Below are positions 20,892-31,017 of a DNA stretch of 64,000 nt, piece by piece (within the stretch, counting starts at the first letter, position 1; each line of letters begins with the position of its first letter). Source of the DNA: Aquilaria yunnanensis (Eukaryota > Streptophyta > Magnoliopsida > Malvales > Thymelaeaceae); assembly GCA_039654915.1 (NCBI GenBank), contig CM077597.1, positions 29,362,001 to 29,426,000 on the forward strand, written 5' to 3'. The position numbers and the translations under genes were made by a program. The notes under the pieces are model-generated. The model did no database searches. It saw nothing but the letters and a program-made list of their open reading frames with translations, and was not told the origin of the DNA.

Positions 20892-21740
20892 TTGTCCCGG
20901 GCCGAAGTACCCGAGTGGGGAAAACTGGCCGAAGGTGACAAGGAAAAGCTTGTATCCCTTCTATTAATGAACAATGATCTGTTTGCCTATTCTCTGAGTG
21001 ATATGCATGGGGTGGATCCTTGTATAATCCAACATTGTCTTAAAGCGTGTCTAGAGGTGAAGCCTATTCGGCATAAAAATTGTAGCTTCTTGGCACATAA
21101 GAACAACTTTGTTAAAACCAAAGTCCAACGGCTAATGAAAGCGGGAATAATAAAGGAGGTCAAGTACCCCAAATGGCTAAGTAATGTAGTTATTGCAACA
21201 AATGAGGGGAACGATAAACTCCGAATGTGTATCGACTTCCGAAACATAAACGACAACTGCCCAAATGACTCTTATCCTCTGCTACCAATAGACCAATTGG
21301 TAGACTCCACTGCTGAAGACGGTCTACTTAGTTTCCTCAACGCCTTCAATAGATATCACCAAATTCGAATGAATCCCAAAGACAAGGAAAAAACTGCTTT
21401 CATAATTGAGGTCGATACCTACTACTACGTAAGAATGCTCTCCGGCCTTAAAAACGCAGGAGCAACATACCAAAGGCTGATGAACTAGGTATTCAGCTCC
21501 CAAAATGGGGGAAATATAGAAGTATATGTCGACGATATGATAGTAAAGAGCAAACAGCCTGGCAGTCATATCGTAGACTTAGAAGAAACATTCCGCCAAC
21601 TTCGGAAATTCAGGATCCATCTTAACCCCGAGAAATGTGTGTTTAGGGTGACTGCTGGCAAATTCCTCGGGTTTATGGTATCCAAAAGAGGTATCAATGC
21701 CAACCCAAAAAAGGTGAAGGCCCTGCTAGGATTTTGAACT
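20892..21740 (+). pseudogene. element B reverse transcriptase
   Basis: RT motifs run in order: KPIRHKN, VKYPKWLSNVV, RMCIDFRNINDNCPND, PIDQLVDSTA, LSFLNAFNRYHQI, EKTAFI, LKNAGATYQRLMN, then VYVDDMIVKS near 21,525, which carries the catalytic YxDD, and FLGFMVSKRGI. A TAG at 21,487-21,489 sits just before the box containing YVDD, and a TGA follows at about 21,735. Catalytic residues are intact but the frame is not. RT would copy element RNA to DNA in the particle. Confidence 0.85.
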
Positions 21741-22260
21741 CCCACAATGACCAAGGATATGCAAAGGCTTACCGGGAGAATCACAGCCTTTAGCAGATTT
21801 ATCTCCAGATACAGGGACCGATGCCGACCATTCTTTAAAGTGCTTACCAGAGCAGCAAAAAATGAAGGTAACTTCAGTACCAAGTAACACCCTTGGAACG
21901 AAGATTGCTGAAAGGCTTAGGAGGAGCTCAAAAGCTACTTAACCCGTCTTCTGACACTCCGATAGCCGCGGGAAGGAGAACCTCTCATCCTCTACCTCAC
22001 CATCACCGAAAAGGCAGTGAATTTGGTTCTTGTAAAGGAAGAAGGAAGAAAGTAATGGCTAGTATACTATGTGAGTAAATCCCTACATGGTGCCAAAATT
22101 AGATACCCTCTTCTACGAAAGACCATCTATGCCTTAGTACTGGCAAGTAAAAGGTTACGACCTTACTTCCAAAGGCACCCTATCATTGTTCGAAGTAACC
22201 TACCTCTTCGGGATGTCATGAGGAAGGTAGACCATTCGGGAAGATTATCAAAGTGATGCA
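21741..22260 (+). pseudogene. element B Ty3-type RNase H and connection region
   Basis: Decayed sequence between RT and the second RNase H. Recognisable words are RLTGRI, FISRYRDRCRPFFK, then YALVLASKRLRPYFQRHPI near 22,130 and SGRLSK near 22,240, which correspond to the (Y)xxLEKLALALVxAxRKLRPYFQxHxI segment of gypsy RNase H. Stops break the frame several times. Confidence 0.65.
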
Positions 22261-22379
22261 TCAAACTCAGTGAATATGACATCACTTATGGGCCAAGAAA
22301 GGCAATAAAAGCCCAAGCGCTGGTAGACTTTATAGCTGAGGTACCTAAAATTGAAGGTAGTCCAGAAGATTTCAGAAAT

Positions 22380-22690
22380 GATGAGCCTGAATAGACATTA
22401 TTCGTTGATGGTGCCTTAGGATCCGAACACCAGGGAGCTGGAGTAATCTTTCACGGACTCGAAGATATGGAAGCTATGAAGGCCATCAAATTCAGATTCA
22501 ATGTCACCAACAATGTCGCCGAATATGAAGCCCTTATAGTAGGCTTACAGCTAGCAAAAAGAGTAGGTGTGAGGAATCTGAAGGTCCACATCGATTCTCA
22601 AGTAGTGGTCGGACAGATGGCTGGGGACTATAGGCCAAAGGACACAAACTTGGCAAAGTACCATGATCTCGTGGAAAAACTCATCTAGGA
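22380..22690 (+). pseudogene. element B second (archaeal-type) RNase H
   Basis: The segment reads LFVDGA near 22,398, then TNNVAEYEALIVGLQLA near 22,510, then VHIDSQVVVGQMAGDY near 22,590, giving the D-E-D catalytic set of the extra RNase H that plant Tat elements acquired next to their degenerate original. A TAG stands just before LFVDGA and another after VEKLI. The domain itself is complete. Related pieces are seen in D (about 46,560-46,640) and E (about 58,525-58,560). Confidence 0.82.
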
Positions 22691-22879
22691 GTTCGACACG
22701 GCACATATAGAAAATGTACTGCGATGAGATAATATGGAAGTAGATACTCTGGCCAAAGTGAAGAAGTCCACCAAAGTGCTGTATCAGCCAAGCATAGCGG
22801 TAATGTGCATAACAACCTCGGACGAAGGGTGGAAAGATCCTATCAAGAAATACCTCATAACTTTGGAGCTTCCCGAAGA

Positions 22880-24064
22880 TCCTCTTGAAGCGGAGAAAGT
22901 GTGAAAGCGCTCAGGAAGATACTTCCTGATTGGAGAAGAGTTGTACCGAGAAGGGTATGCAAGTCTGGTACAGAGGTGTGCAGCAAAGAGGATGTAGAGG
23001 TGGTCCTCAAAGAAGTCCATAAGGGCGCCTGTGGTTCTCACATAGGAACTGATGCCCTTGTCGAGGTTCTACCCCGCCAAGGATCTTTCTCGCCTACCTT
23101 GAGGAAAAATGTGAGGCAGTTTGTCTAGAAATGCGACAAATGCCAGAGACATGCTCCCATCCAGAGACTACCCTCGGAAGTGATAACTTCGGCAAACTAT
23201 CCTTGCCCCTTCACGGTCTGGGGCATTGACCTTATTGGGCCTCTCCCAACAGCTCCAGGGGGAGTGAAGTTCTGCGTAGTCACAATAGACTATTTTACCA
23301 AATGGATCGAGGCAGAGCCTTTAGCAGCAATATTGGTGAATGACATACAAAGATTTGTCTGGAAGAACATCATATGCAGATTCGGTGTGTCGAGGATGAT
23401 AGTAGCTGATAATGGTTCCCAATTCACCGATAAAGGTTTCCAGGAATTCCCAACCAACCTCAGGATAAAATTCCACTTCACCCTAGTTGCCCATCCTCAG
23501 AGCAATGGGCAAGTTGAAGTGTCCAGCAGAACGATAAAATATGGCCTTAAAAAGAAGTTGAAGGAAGTAAAGGGAAAATGGCCAGGAGAACTTCCAAGTG
23601 TACTGTGGAGCTATCGAACAACTCCTAGAAGGGCTACGGGTGAGACACCCTTCTCACTCGTCTTCGGGACGGAGGCCATTATCCCTGTTGAGATCGTGCA
23701 GCCATCGGTAAGGATACAGGTTTTCGATGAAGAAAGGAACAACCTCGGCTTGAGAACTAGGTTGGATTTGATTGACGAGCATAGAGAGATGGTTGAGCTT
23801 AGAAGAAAAGCTTTTGAGCAAAGAGTGGTCGTTGCTTCAAACTTGCATGTCAAGCGTAAAGGAATCAAGAAATGGGACCTCTTTCTCCGAAAGGCTGATT
23901 TCGAAGCTCGAAGACCATCTCTTGGAGTACTTCGGGCAAATTTGGACGGACCTTATTTGGTCCCCGAGAAAGTTCAACCAGGAGTCTACAAGCTCGGTGA
24001 TACCAAAGGTGGAGAATTGAAAAATACATGGCATTCAGACTCTTCGACAAAATTCTACACTTAG
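22880..24064 (+). pseudogene. element B integrase
   Basis: The zinc region (GACGSHIG, then KCDKCQRHAP near 23,130, with a TAG directly before it) precedes a long open frame, 23,180-24,064, of 294 codons. The DDE core is complete: D in WGIDLIGPLP, D in VADNGSQF and E in SNGQVEVSSR. The C-terminal part holds LGVLRANLDGPYLV and a terminal TWHSD segment, standard for gypsy polyprotein ends. Integrase joins element DNA to the chromosome. Core residues are intact, but upstream stops prevent normal Gag-Pol expression. Confidence 0.87.
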
Positions 24065-24099
24065 AAAAATTTTCAAGAGAGAAATATGTGCAAAAGACG

Positions 24100-24440
24100 C
24101 CGAAGGTAGCAAACCAAATGTGGTTTTCTCCGAAGGCGCATAAGAAATATTGTACAATTTTTGTCAAAGGTAGTTAACCGAACATAGTTTATGCTAAATG
24201 AGGTAAACCAAACATGGTTGTTTCTGAACATGGTCATTGCCGAGGGAGGAAAACTATACATGGTTGTTTCCAAAGATGTATTGAGTAAAATTGTGCAATT
24301 TTTAACCAAAGGTGAGTGACTGAACAAGGTTGATGCCGAATGAAGGGAAGCTGAATGTGGTCGTTTCCAAATATGCATGGTGAAAGGGTCCAATTTTTAC
24401 CAAAGGTGGTTGACCAAACACGGTTGGTCCCACAAATACT
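24100..24440 (+). repeat. diverged tandem repeats downstream of element B integrase
   Basis: The word series AATTTTT...CAAAGGT...GACCGAACA...GGTT...GCCGAATGA recurs near 24,155, 24,293 and 24,388, with related pieces between. Spacing is uneven (about 140 then 95 bases). Such 3' untranslated subrepeats are characteristic of Tat/Ogre elements. Confidence 0.65.
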
Positions 24441-24876
24441 TAAACATTTTTGGAAGGCAAGTCTTCTGAAGAAGCTCGACCGAAGATGGTTTTGAAACCT
24501 TTAAAAGATACTGAAGTTGTGAGTCCTTAAAGGACAACACAACTCATCGCCGAAGATGGTTAGTCATCGAATGTTGAAACTTGTCCGAAGTCGTACCAAT
24601 CATGAACTTAGCCAAAATTTCAAGCAAGAAAATTTCAATAAAATTTCATTACAGAAGTACAATGAGTGGATTACAAAAAAAGAGATAAGGCGAAGAAGGA
24701 ATAGCCTATTGCTTGTCTTACCCACCTTCGGGGACTCCAATATCCTCGGCCTGTTCGTCCTCAGCCTCATCATCTTCGTCCGCACTAACCTCGGTCGCCA
24801 GAGGAGGAGGGATGGGAAGTTTGATGAACTCTACCTTCGACCATTCCGAAGATGGTCCTTGGGGGATGTCCAGTGC

Positions 24877-27159
24877 TTAGAGGAAGGAAAGGTCAAGGTC
24901 GGGAAACTTGGACAGGACTTGGTGGCGTGCAAGGCAGAAACCATCCTGATAAGAAGACTTAGTTGCTTCGTCAGACTTAGCCTTCTCTGCCTTCGAGTCC
25001 TCCAGCTCCTTCTTCAGAACCTCTACTTCCTTCTCCAACTTCTTCTTCTTCTTCTTCTTCTTCTTCCCCTTCTTCAGTCGATCGACATCGGCCAGGAGTT
25101 CGGCGTTGAGCCCTAGTATCTTCGTAAGATCGGCAACGGTTTCCTTCTTCTCCTTCTGGAAGGCTTCATTCCCCAAAGTCAGAGCCACTACCCTCAACCC
25201 GAGGTTCGTGACCTTTGAAGGAAAGTCTTCCAAGAGCCCGTTCTGGCTCTTCAGCACCTCTTCCCAAAGGCTGGCCAAGTCCTCCTTCACAATTTTATTA
25301 AGCTCGCCGTACTTGACGACTGAGCTAGCAAAAAGTTCCTTGGCTTTCGCCAAGTTCTCCTCCGACCAAGTTTAGACTAAAGATTGTTTTGCTGCCCAAG
25401 CTCGGAAAAATCCACTGTATGCCAAGAGTTGCAAAAGGAAAGACTCTGAATAAGGGTCAAAAGGAGGAAAAGCTCAGAAAAATTCTAAGTCCGAAAAGGT
25501 TTAAGGTTTACCTGAGCAGCATGTTTGCTCATCCTCGTTGCGAGGACCTCCTCATTCGGACACTCTTCTATTAGGGACTGGAAGGTGGCATTAGTCATAA
25601 TGCCCTTTGCCATCTGAGGAGCCACCATGTCCTCCGTGAAAGTCCAGAAGGGCTCCTTCGAAACCTTGTCCCTTGGAATTTTTGCATCCCGAAGGGCCAT
25701 CTTCCGAGCATGCTCCGCCAGCCACTGAGTCGGTGCTTGCTCCCCTACAAAGTCACACTGAAGTTCCATTAAAACCCTTATCCCTTAGCCAATCACTTAC
25801 AAGGTCTAACATACCAAAAATGCAGAAACTCATAGATGAATGACTAAGGGAAAATTTTGGGGGTAGTTCGACATCATCAATGTCGGTATCGTTGACATCA
25901 AGGACTTCGGCGGGAACCCCTTTGCCCTTCTTCTTTCGGCATTCCTCCAATTCTTCGACCGAAAGCTCCATGACCGAAGTCCCCAACGTCTCGACAGCTG
26001 CATTGGGACTAAGAGGGGTTGAGCAAATTGTGAGTTCCGAGGACGGGTTAGGCTGAATAGGAGTTCAGTCAAACACCTCCACTTCACCTTCGGGCGGAGG
26101 TGGAAGGGAGTCTTCTTTGGTCTTCTTCGGCCTGGACCCCGAAGATGGTCCAGCTGGTGCCTTCTTCCTCTTCGGCACTTTCTTCTTCTATTGCTCTCCC
26201 TTCTTGGCTTAACCGAGGAAGAGACTCTTGTAGAAGGCTGCAGATTTATCACCCATCTCTGCAAAAATGAGAACATCAGTGTAAGTACGGAAAGGCATAA
26301 GTAACAAAATTGCAAAGGAGTTTACTCTTTTTTAGTGCCGAATATGTAAGTTCTCCCTGAAGGAGCATCACCAACTGCGCCTTCTTCTCGTCAGCCAAGG
26401 GCTTTGCCATACCTTCATCGGTAACATGTTCCTTAACTACCCCAAACTCCTGAAAGACCTCTTCAATCATGAAACTCCATCTGATTGGGAAGGGGTGTAG
26501 AGAACGCGGAGGGACCTCAGGATCCCAATTCGCGACAGCCTGAATACGACTGTCAAACTCTTCGAACTGGGACTTTAGCTCTAAGGTTAAGAGTTTCATT
26601 GGGTCAACTACATCGATAGCCAAGATACACGAAGCCCACTTAAATGGCATGTCTTTCCACCAGTCATCCATCTTCAAAAAGAAGAACTTCTTTTGCCACC
26701 CTTGCCAACTATCTTTCGTCCCAAAGGTGAACGTGTATTTTTTGCCCCTAGAACCCCGAGGGAGCAAAAAGTAGAACCTGCCTTTTGGAACGGGGTGAAG
26801 TTTATATTATTGCATGAAAAAGGTGAAGTAGGGCTCTATGTTGAAAACCCCACACATGGAAAGGAAGGCATTGAAATAGGAGTAGGAGTTCAAGGGAAAT
26901 TGGTTAACGGCAATGCCATGAAATTGGCAAAAGTCGCAAACCATCTTTGGAGGGGGATACTGAAGTCCCGCCTTCAGCTATGCCCTGAAGACAGTGATCT
27001 CGTTCGCCCGAGGAGTATAGCTAGGCATACCAAGACTAGGGAGCCTGGTAATTTAGCCGACCACTTCTTCACTTTCTCCAAAGTGGCACACCTCGGATGA
27101 GAGTTAAAAGGAAGCTAACTCTCAGGAACGGGATGAGCTTCAATTTGGGAAAAAGACAT
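24877..27159 (-). pseudogene. element B antisense gene (gypsy-associated ORF, coiled-coil protein)
   Basis: It lies between integrase and the 3' LTR on the strand opposite to gag-pol. A likely start ATG is at 27,157-27,159. N-terminal words include PPPKMVCDFCQFHGIAVNQ and YFNAFLSMCGVF (about 26,960-26,850), then 26,276-26,767 with LLPRGSRGKKYTFTFGTKDSW and DPEVPPRSLHPFPI. An intron at 26,259-26,325 (GT-AG, 67 bp) and a donor at 25,510-25,511 match introns of the C copy; the next acceptor seems mutated to TGCAA. Later parts read WLAEHARKMALRDAKIPRDK and FWTFTEDM, then a Lys/Glu-rich coiled coil (24,877-25,353). The N-terminal part resembles the family labelled 'putative gypsy type transposon' (PF04195). 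Stops and frame changes are present. Function unknown. Confidence 0.72.
25042..25066. repeat. (CTT)n microsatellite
   Basis: A run of CTT triplets encodes a string of Lys in the coiled-coil part of the antisense gene when read on the minus strand. Confidence 0.9.
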
Positions 27160-27384
27160 GTTCGGAAACGAGACCCTAACCTCGGGAAGACGAAGAGGAA
27201 AGAATTAAAAAAAAAAAAAAGCACTTCGAAAGAAAAACCCACCTAGTTCGGATCGAAGACAGGAACTCGCCGGAAATCGGTCTGCCGCTAACACCACCGT
27301 GAAAGAAAGATGAAAGACGAGAGGAAATCATAGAGCAAAAGGAATGGAAATTGAGAAATGTGCAAAACTCTGAAGGAGGAAGGG

Positions 27385-27500
27385 CTTCTATAGACCGAAG
27401 GAGGCAGGCGAAGTGTCGCCATAATGACCCTTTGCAGGCGAAGGGACGTAACCGATGTAACAGACGCGACCGTTCGCCAGTCACCTAATGACACATGTCA
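27385..27500 (-). promoter_or_regulatory. putative promoter of the element B antisense gene
   Basis: Read on the minus strand, the block has GTTACATCGGTTAC, then ATTATGGCGACACTTCGCC, then TTCGGTCTATAG. The same ordered words stand upstream of the antisense gene of element C (61,612-61,740), where the last word is TCGGTCTATATATACC. Conservation and the TATA-like word suggest a core promoter about 230 bases before the ATG. Confidence 0.5.
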
Positions 27501-27898
27501 CCTAATGCGAGAAACAAGGGCACGGCTTATGACATTAGCTAACCTATGTAAGCCTAGCCCGAAGTGACATGACTACCTGGTCAAAAGACATGACGATTCA
27601 TCTGCAGGCAACAGAAGATAAAAAACTTAGAGGGGGAATATTTTCCCCATCCGAAGTTACAACTTCGGGAACATCGATAGCTCGGTCAAAATCAAGGGGT
27701 CCCATTTGATGCTGAAAAAATTATTTTGATCGAAAGAGGCATCTTGAACCGAAGAGGTGCCCACTTCGAAGAAGGTTATTTCGGTCAAAAGTTAACTACG
27801 CAAACGGGGATGACTGTCACCTCCAGTAAATATCTCCATGCCACGCCCTCAAAGGCTCGATGCCGAAGACGCAGCTTCAGCTTTCTGAGGGCGGCATG

Positions 27899-28637
27899 TG
27901 ATAGCCGAAGGGCTATAGCCCTCAAAGATCTCCTGATCAGCTATCCGGAAACCACGCTCCAAAAGGGCTTAGCCCTGACCTCGTGGCACACCATCGACAC
28001 TACCCTCGGAAAGGTGACATGATCAACTTCGGGAAAAGGTGTCATTCACCACCTTCAGATCTACCAACCTCAAAAAACTAGATCTACCATCCTCGACAAT
28101 GGAAAATGCCTCTCGAAGGTGACCCACTCTGCCAAAGGGCCTTCTTCACTAGCCCTCGGGGAAAATCTCCTCCCGAAGGGGTCTCGTATCCCGAATGGGT
28201 CTTATAGGGATACGACAAAAATGGTTAACGAGCCTCTGACAGAGAGACCTCGCACACGCCCCTACCCTCTGGCCAGAATGGCCTACGGCCAGCTGGTGAC
28301 AGCTACCTCCGAAGGTACGGATCGGATATGACCAAACATGTTTCATAATCTGGGTCAGCTATGGCAAACGGCCTCCTCCCTCCACCCTCCTCTCTCCACC
28401 TTCCTATAAATACTTGGGAGGGACCTTAGTAAGAATATAGAGGACATTCTTTACTCTCTACTCTCTGCTCTTTCCCGCCACTCTCAGATACTAACTTGGG
28501 CGTCGGAGGCTCCTCCCCTAGAAACGCACTTCAGGGAACTCCTGACCCTTGTTCTTCTAAGTGTTTCAGATACTCTCCCACCGGAAGCCCTCTCTGTGGG
28601 CCAGCAAGTCATTCAACGAGGATGCCACTGGGCATCA
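27899..28637 (+). repeat. 3' LTR of element B (739 bp)
   Basis: It starts TGATAGCC and ends GGGCATCA, like the 5' LTR. It carries an extra 14-bp piece near 28,391-28,404 (a second TCTCTCCACC-type unit before TATAAATAC). The polypurine primer region GAGGGCGGCATG stands just before it. Confidence 0.9.
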
Positions 28638-28642
28638 CTATA

Positions 28643-29482
28643 GACCAGATGGTCAATGCCACCTCAAAATTCAAAATCTTGTCCTTTATGAATGCCTTCA
28701 ATGGCTACTACCAAATTCATTTAAACCCTAAAAATAAGGAAAAGATTGCTTTCACTTGAAAAATGATATATTGTTACCAACGAAAGCCCTTAGGTTTAAA
28801 GAAGAATACAGGAGCAACCTATTAGAGACTCATGAACTGGATATTTACAGAACAGTTGGGGAAAAACATCGAAGTTTACTAGCATGAGATGATCGTCAAG
28901 GGCAAGGCACTAAAATCTCACTTCGATGATCTATGGGAAAGCATTCAGAGAATGTGCTAGTTTAAAATAAGGCTCAACTCAAGAAAATGTGCATTCTGGG
29001 TTAGAGCTAGGAAATTCCTTGGCTATTTAGTCTCTTAAAGAGGAATCGATGTGAACCCAGAAAAAATTAATGTTATTATCACGGTGCCTAGCCTTCAGAA
29101 TGAAAGGGACGTCTTAAAGTTAGTGGGAAGATTGACATCCCTCGAGCGATTCGTGTCACATTTTGGAGATTGTTGTAAACCTTTTTCCACATACTTAAGA
29201 AAATGTGACAAGTAAATGGACTAACGAATGCCATAAAGCATTCAAACACATTAAAGACCACCTCCAACGCCTCTCAACACTAAAGCAGCCAAAGCATGAT
29301 GAACCTTTTATGTTTAAACTAGCTGTGACAAAATGCTCGGTCAATGTTGTACCTATAAGAAAGCATGAATTCAAGCAATAGTCCATATACTATGCCAGTC
29401 GGACCTTCCAAGGTGTAGAATCTCGATATCCCATTCTACATATGGTAGTCCTAGCCCTCATCATGGCTTCTCGAAAGTTACA
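28643..29482 (+). pseudogene. element A reverse transcriptase and RNase H (right half)
   Basis: The frame resumes after the CTATA duplication with IDQMVNATSKFKILSFMNAF and YYQIHLNPKNKEKIAF, exactly the RT block that should follow the left half ending at 17,857. The catalytic box is ruined (a stop and HEM where YVDDM should be, near 28,880). FLGYLVS and RGIDVNPEKI follow near 29,020. RNase H words (YYASRTFQGVESRYP, ALIMASRKLQPY) reach 29,482, where sequence switches to a chromovirus fragment on the other strand. Second RNase H, integrase and 3' LTR of A were not found. Confidence 0.75.
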
Positions 29483-31017
29483 GCCATATAGCATCATGCT
29501 GACTCCGGGTATTCGGTAACCCCACTAGGAAATCCATAGTAACAGATCCCCATTTCCTCACTAGCAGAGGTAAACTCTGAAGTGTGCCTACTGGTTTCTG
29601 ATGTTTAGCTTTAACCATTTGGCATGTCAGACACTTTGCCACATGTCCTCGTACATCCCTTTTCAGTCCAGGCCACCAGAAATGTGTCTTCAGATCTTGA
29701 TACATCTTACTAACACCAGGGTAGATATTCAAAGTACTACTATGTGCCTCCTATAGGACTTGCTGCCTAAGTCCTTCCACATTCGGTACATAGAGATGAT
29801 CTCCATAGTGTAGTATTCCATCCTGGAATTTAAATTCCTTCCTCACAGTACCAGATTTCATTTCACCTGAAATTTTCTTCAACAATTGATCTTTCACCTG
29901 AGCTTCCTTAACTCTGACTAACCAAGTTGACTATATTTCCAGAACGTACACTAGGGATTTCTCTCGGTCTTGCCACAACTCATGCAAAACTGATAAACAA
30001 TCCCCCAAAGTTCCTCTAGAAGAATTCGTAGCCTGATCCTTAGATAAGATCACTCCTGTGTACTTTTGGCTCAATGCATTTGCTACCGCATTCTCTTTAC
30101 CAGCACAGTACTCAATTGAACAATCATAATCTTTTATGTATTCAATCCATTGACGCTGCCTCATATTCAGATCATTCTGTGTGAACAGATACTTCAAACT
30201 CTTGTGATCGGTGAAGATTCTGAATGACCTTCCCATCAACTAATGCCTCCACAACTTGAGTGCAAAACTTACTGCTGCTAGCTCAAGATCATGAATCGGA
30301 TAGTTCAACTCATTGGGTCTTAACTGTCTTGAACCATAGGCTATCACTTGACTGTCCTGCATCAACACACATCCTAAACTAGAACCTGATGCATCAATAT
30401 ACACTGTAAAAGCTTTGTTCAAATCTAGCAAAACAAGTATAGGCGCACTGGTCAATCTTTCCTTCAATTCCATATAAGCTTCTTCACACTTCAGTGCCCA
30501 CTCAAACTTCTGAGTCTTCTTGGTCAAGGCAGTCAACGGTGTAGCTATCACGGAGAATTTCTCTATGAAGCGCCTATAGTAGCCTGCCAAGCCCAAGAAA
30601 CTCCTAACCTCTGTAACTGTAATTGGTCTCTTCCACTCAACTACCGCCTAAACTTTTTTGGGATCAACTGATAAACCCTAAGCATTAATGATGTGCCCCA
30701 GAAACGGAATCCTCTTATACCAAAATTCACACTTAGACAACTTTGCATAGTACTGATTATCCTTCAGCACTTGCAAAACTGTCCTAATGTACTTCTCATG
30801 CTCTGATGTAGACTGTGAATATACCAAAATGTCATCGATGAAAACTTCAACAAACTGATCCAGAAACGGCTTAAAGATCCAATTCATGGCTTCCATAAAT
30901 ACTGCTAGAGCATTCGTCACACCAAAGGAATAACTATGTATTCATAGTGTCCATACCTTGTTCTGAAAATAGTTTTTGGAATATCGTCCTCCTTAACTCT
31001 AATCTGAAAATACCCAG
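29483..31017 (-). pseudogene. chromovirus-type (Tekay/Del-like) Ty3/gypsy pol fragment
   Basis: On the minus strand the order is RT, RNase H, integrase. RT starts mid-domain at [15 protein letters not shown] near 31,000, then [28 protein letters not shown] (catalytic box, 30,830-30,870) and [10 protein letters not shown] end and RNase H follow ([45 protein letters not shown]-like FTDHKSLKYLFTQ, YCAGKENAVANALS). Integrase (HFWWPGLKRDV, KCLTCQMVKAKHQ, MDFLVGLP) breaks off in HDAIWL at about 29,483. Motifs are of the non-Tat, chromovirus type. The left edge abuts element A and the right edge abuts LTR G. A few stops are present. Confidence 0.82.

Larger units (their letters stand above)
17858..28637 (+). 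mobile_element. Ty3/gypsy Tat-lineage retrotransposon B, full length, inserted in element A
   Basis: LTRs at 17,858-18,577 and 27,899-28,637 both start TGATAGCCGAAGGGCTAT and end GGGCATCA. The element is flanked by CTATA at 17,853-17,857 and 28,638-28,642, a perfect 5-bp target duplication. The host sequence on both sides is RT of element A. Internal order: primer site, gag, protease, RT, RNase H, a second RNase H, integrase, diverged tandem repeats, then an antisense gene before the 3' LTR. The second, archaeal-type RNase H and the antisense gene place it in the Tat lineage. The two LTRs differ at about 13 of the first 100 positions by eye, so the insertion is not recent. Confidence 0.9.

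Noticed and set aside
24556..25116. Plus-strand ORF with Leu-rich tail as a membrane protein
   Set aside because: It is the complement of the coiled-coil part of the antisense gene; the Leu run is the CTT microsatellite.
17858..28637. Element B as a currently autonomous element
   Set aside because: Stops in pol (for example at 21,487, about 21,735 and just before 23,130) and LTR divergence show it is inactive by itself.
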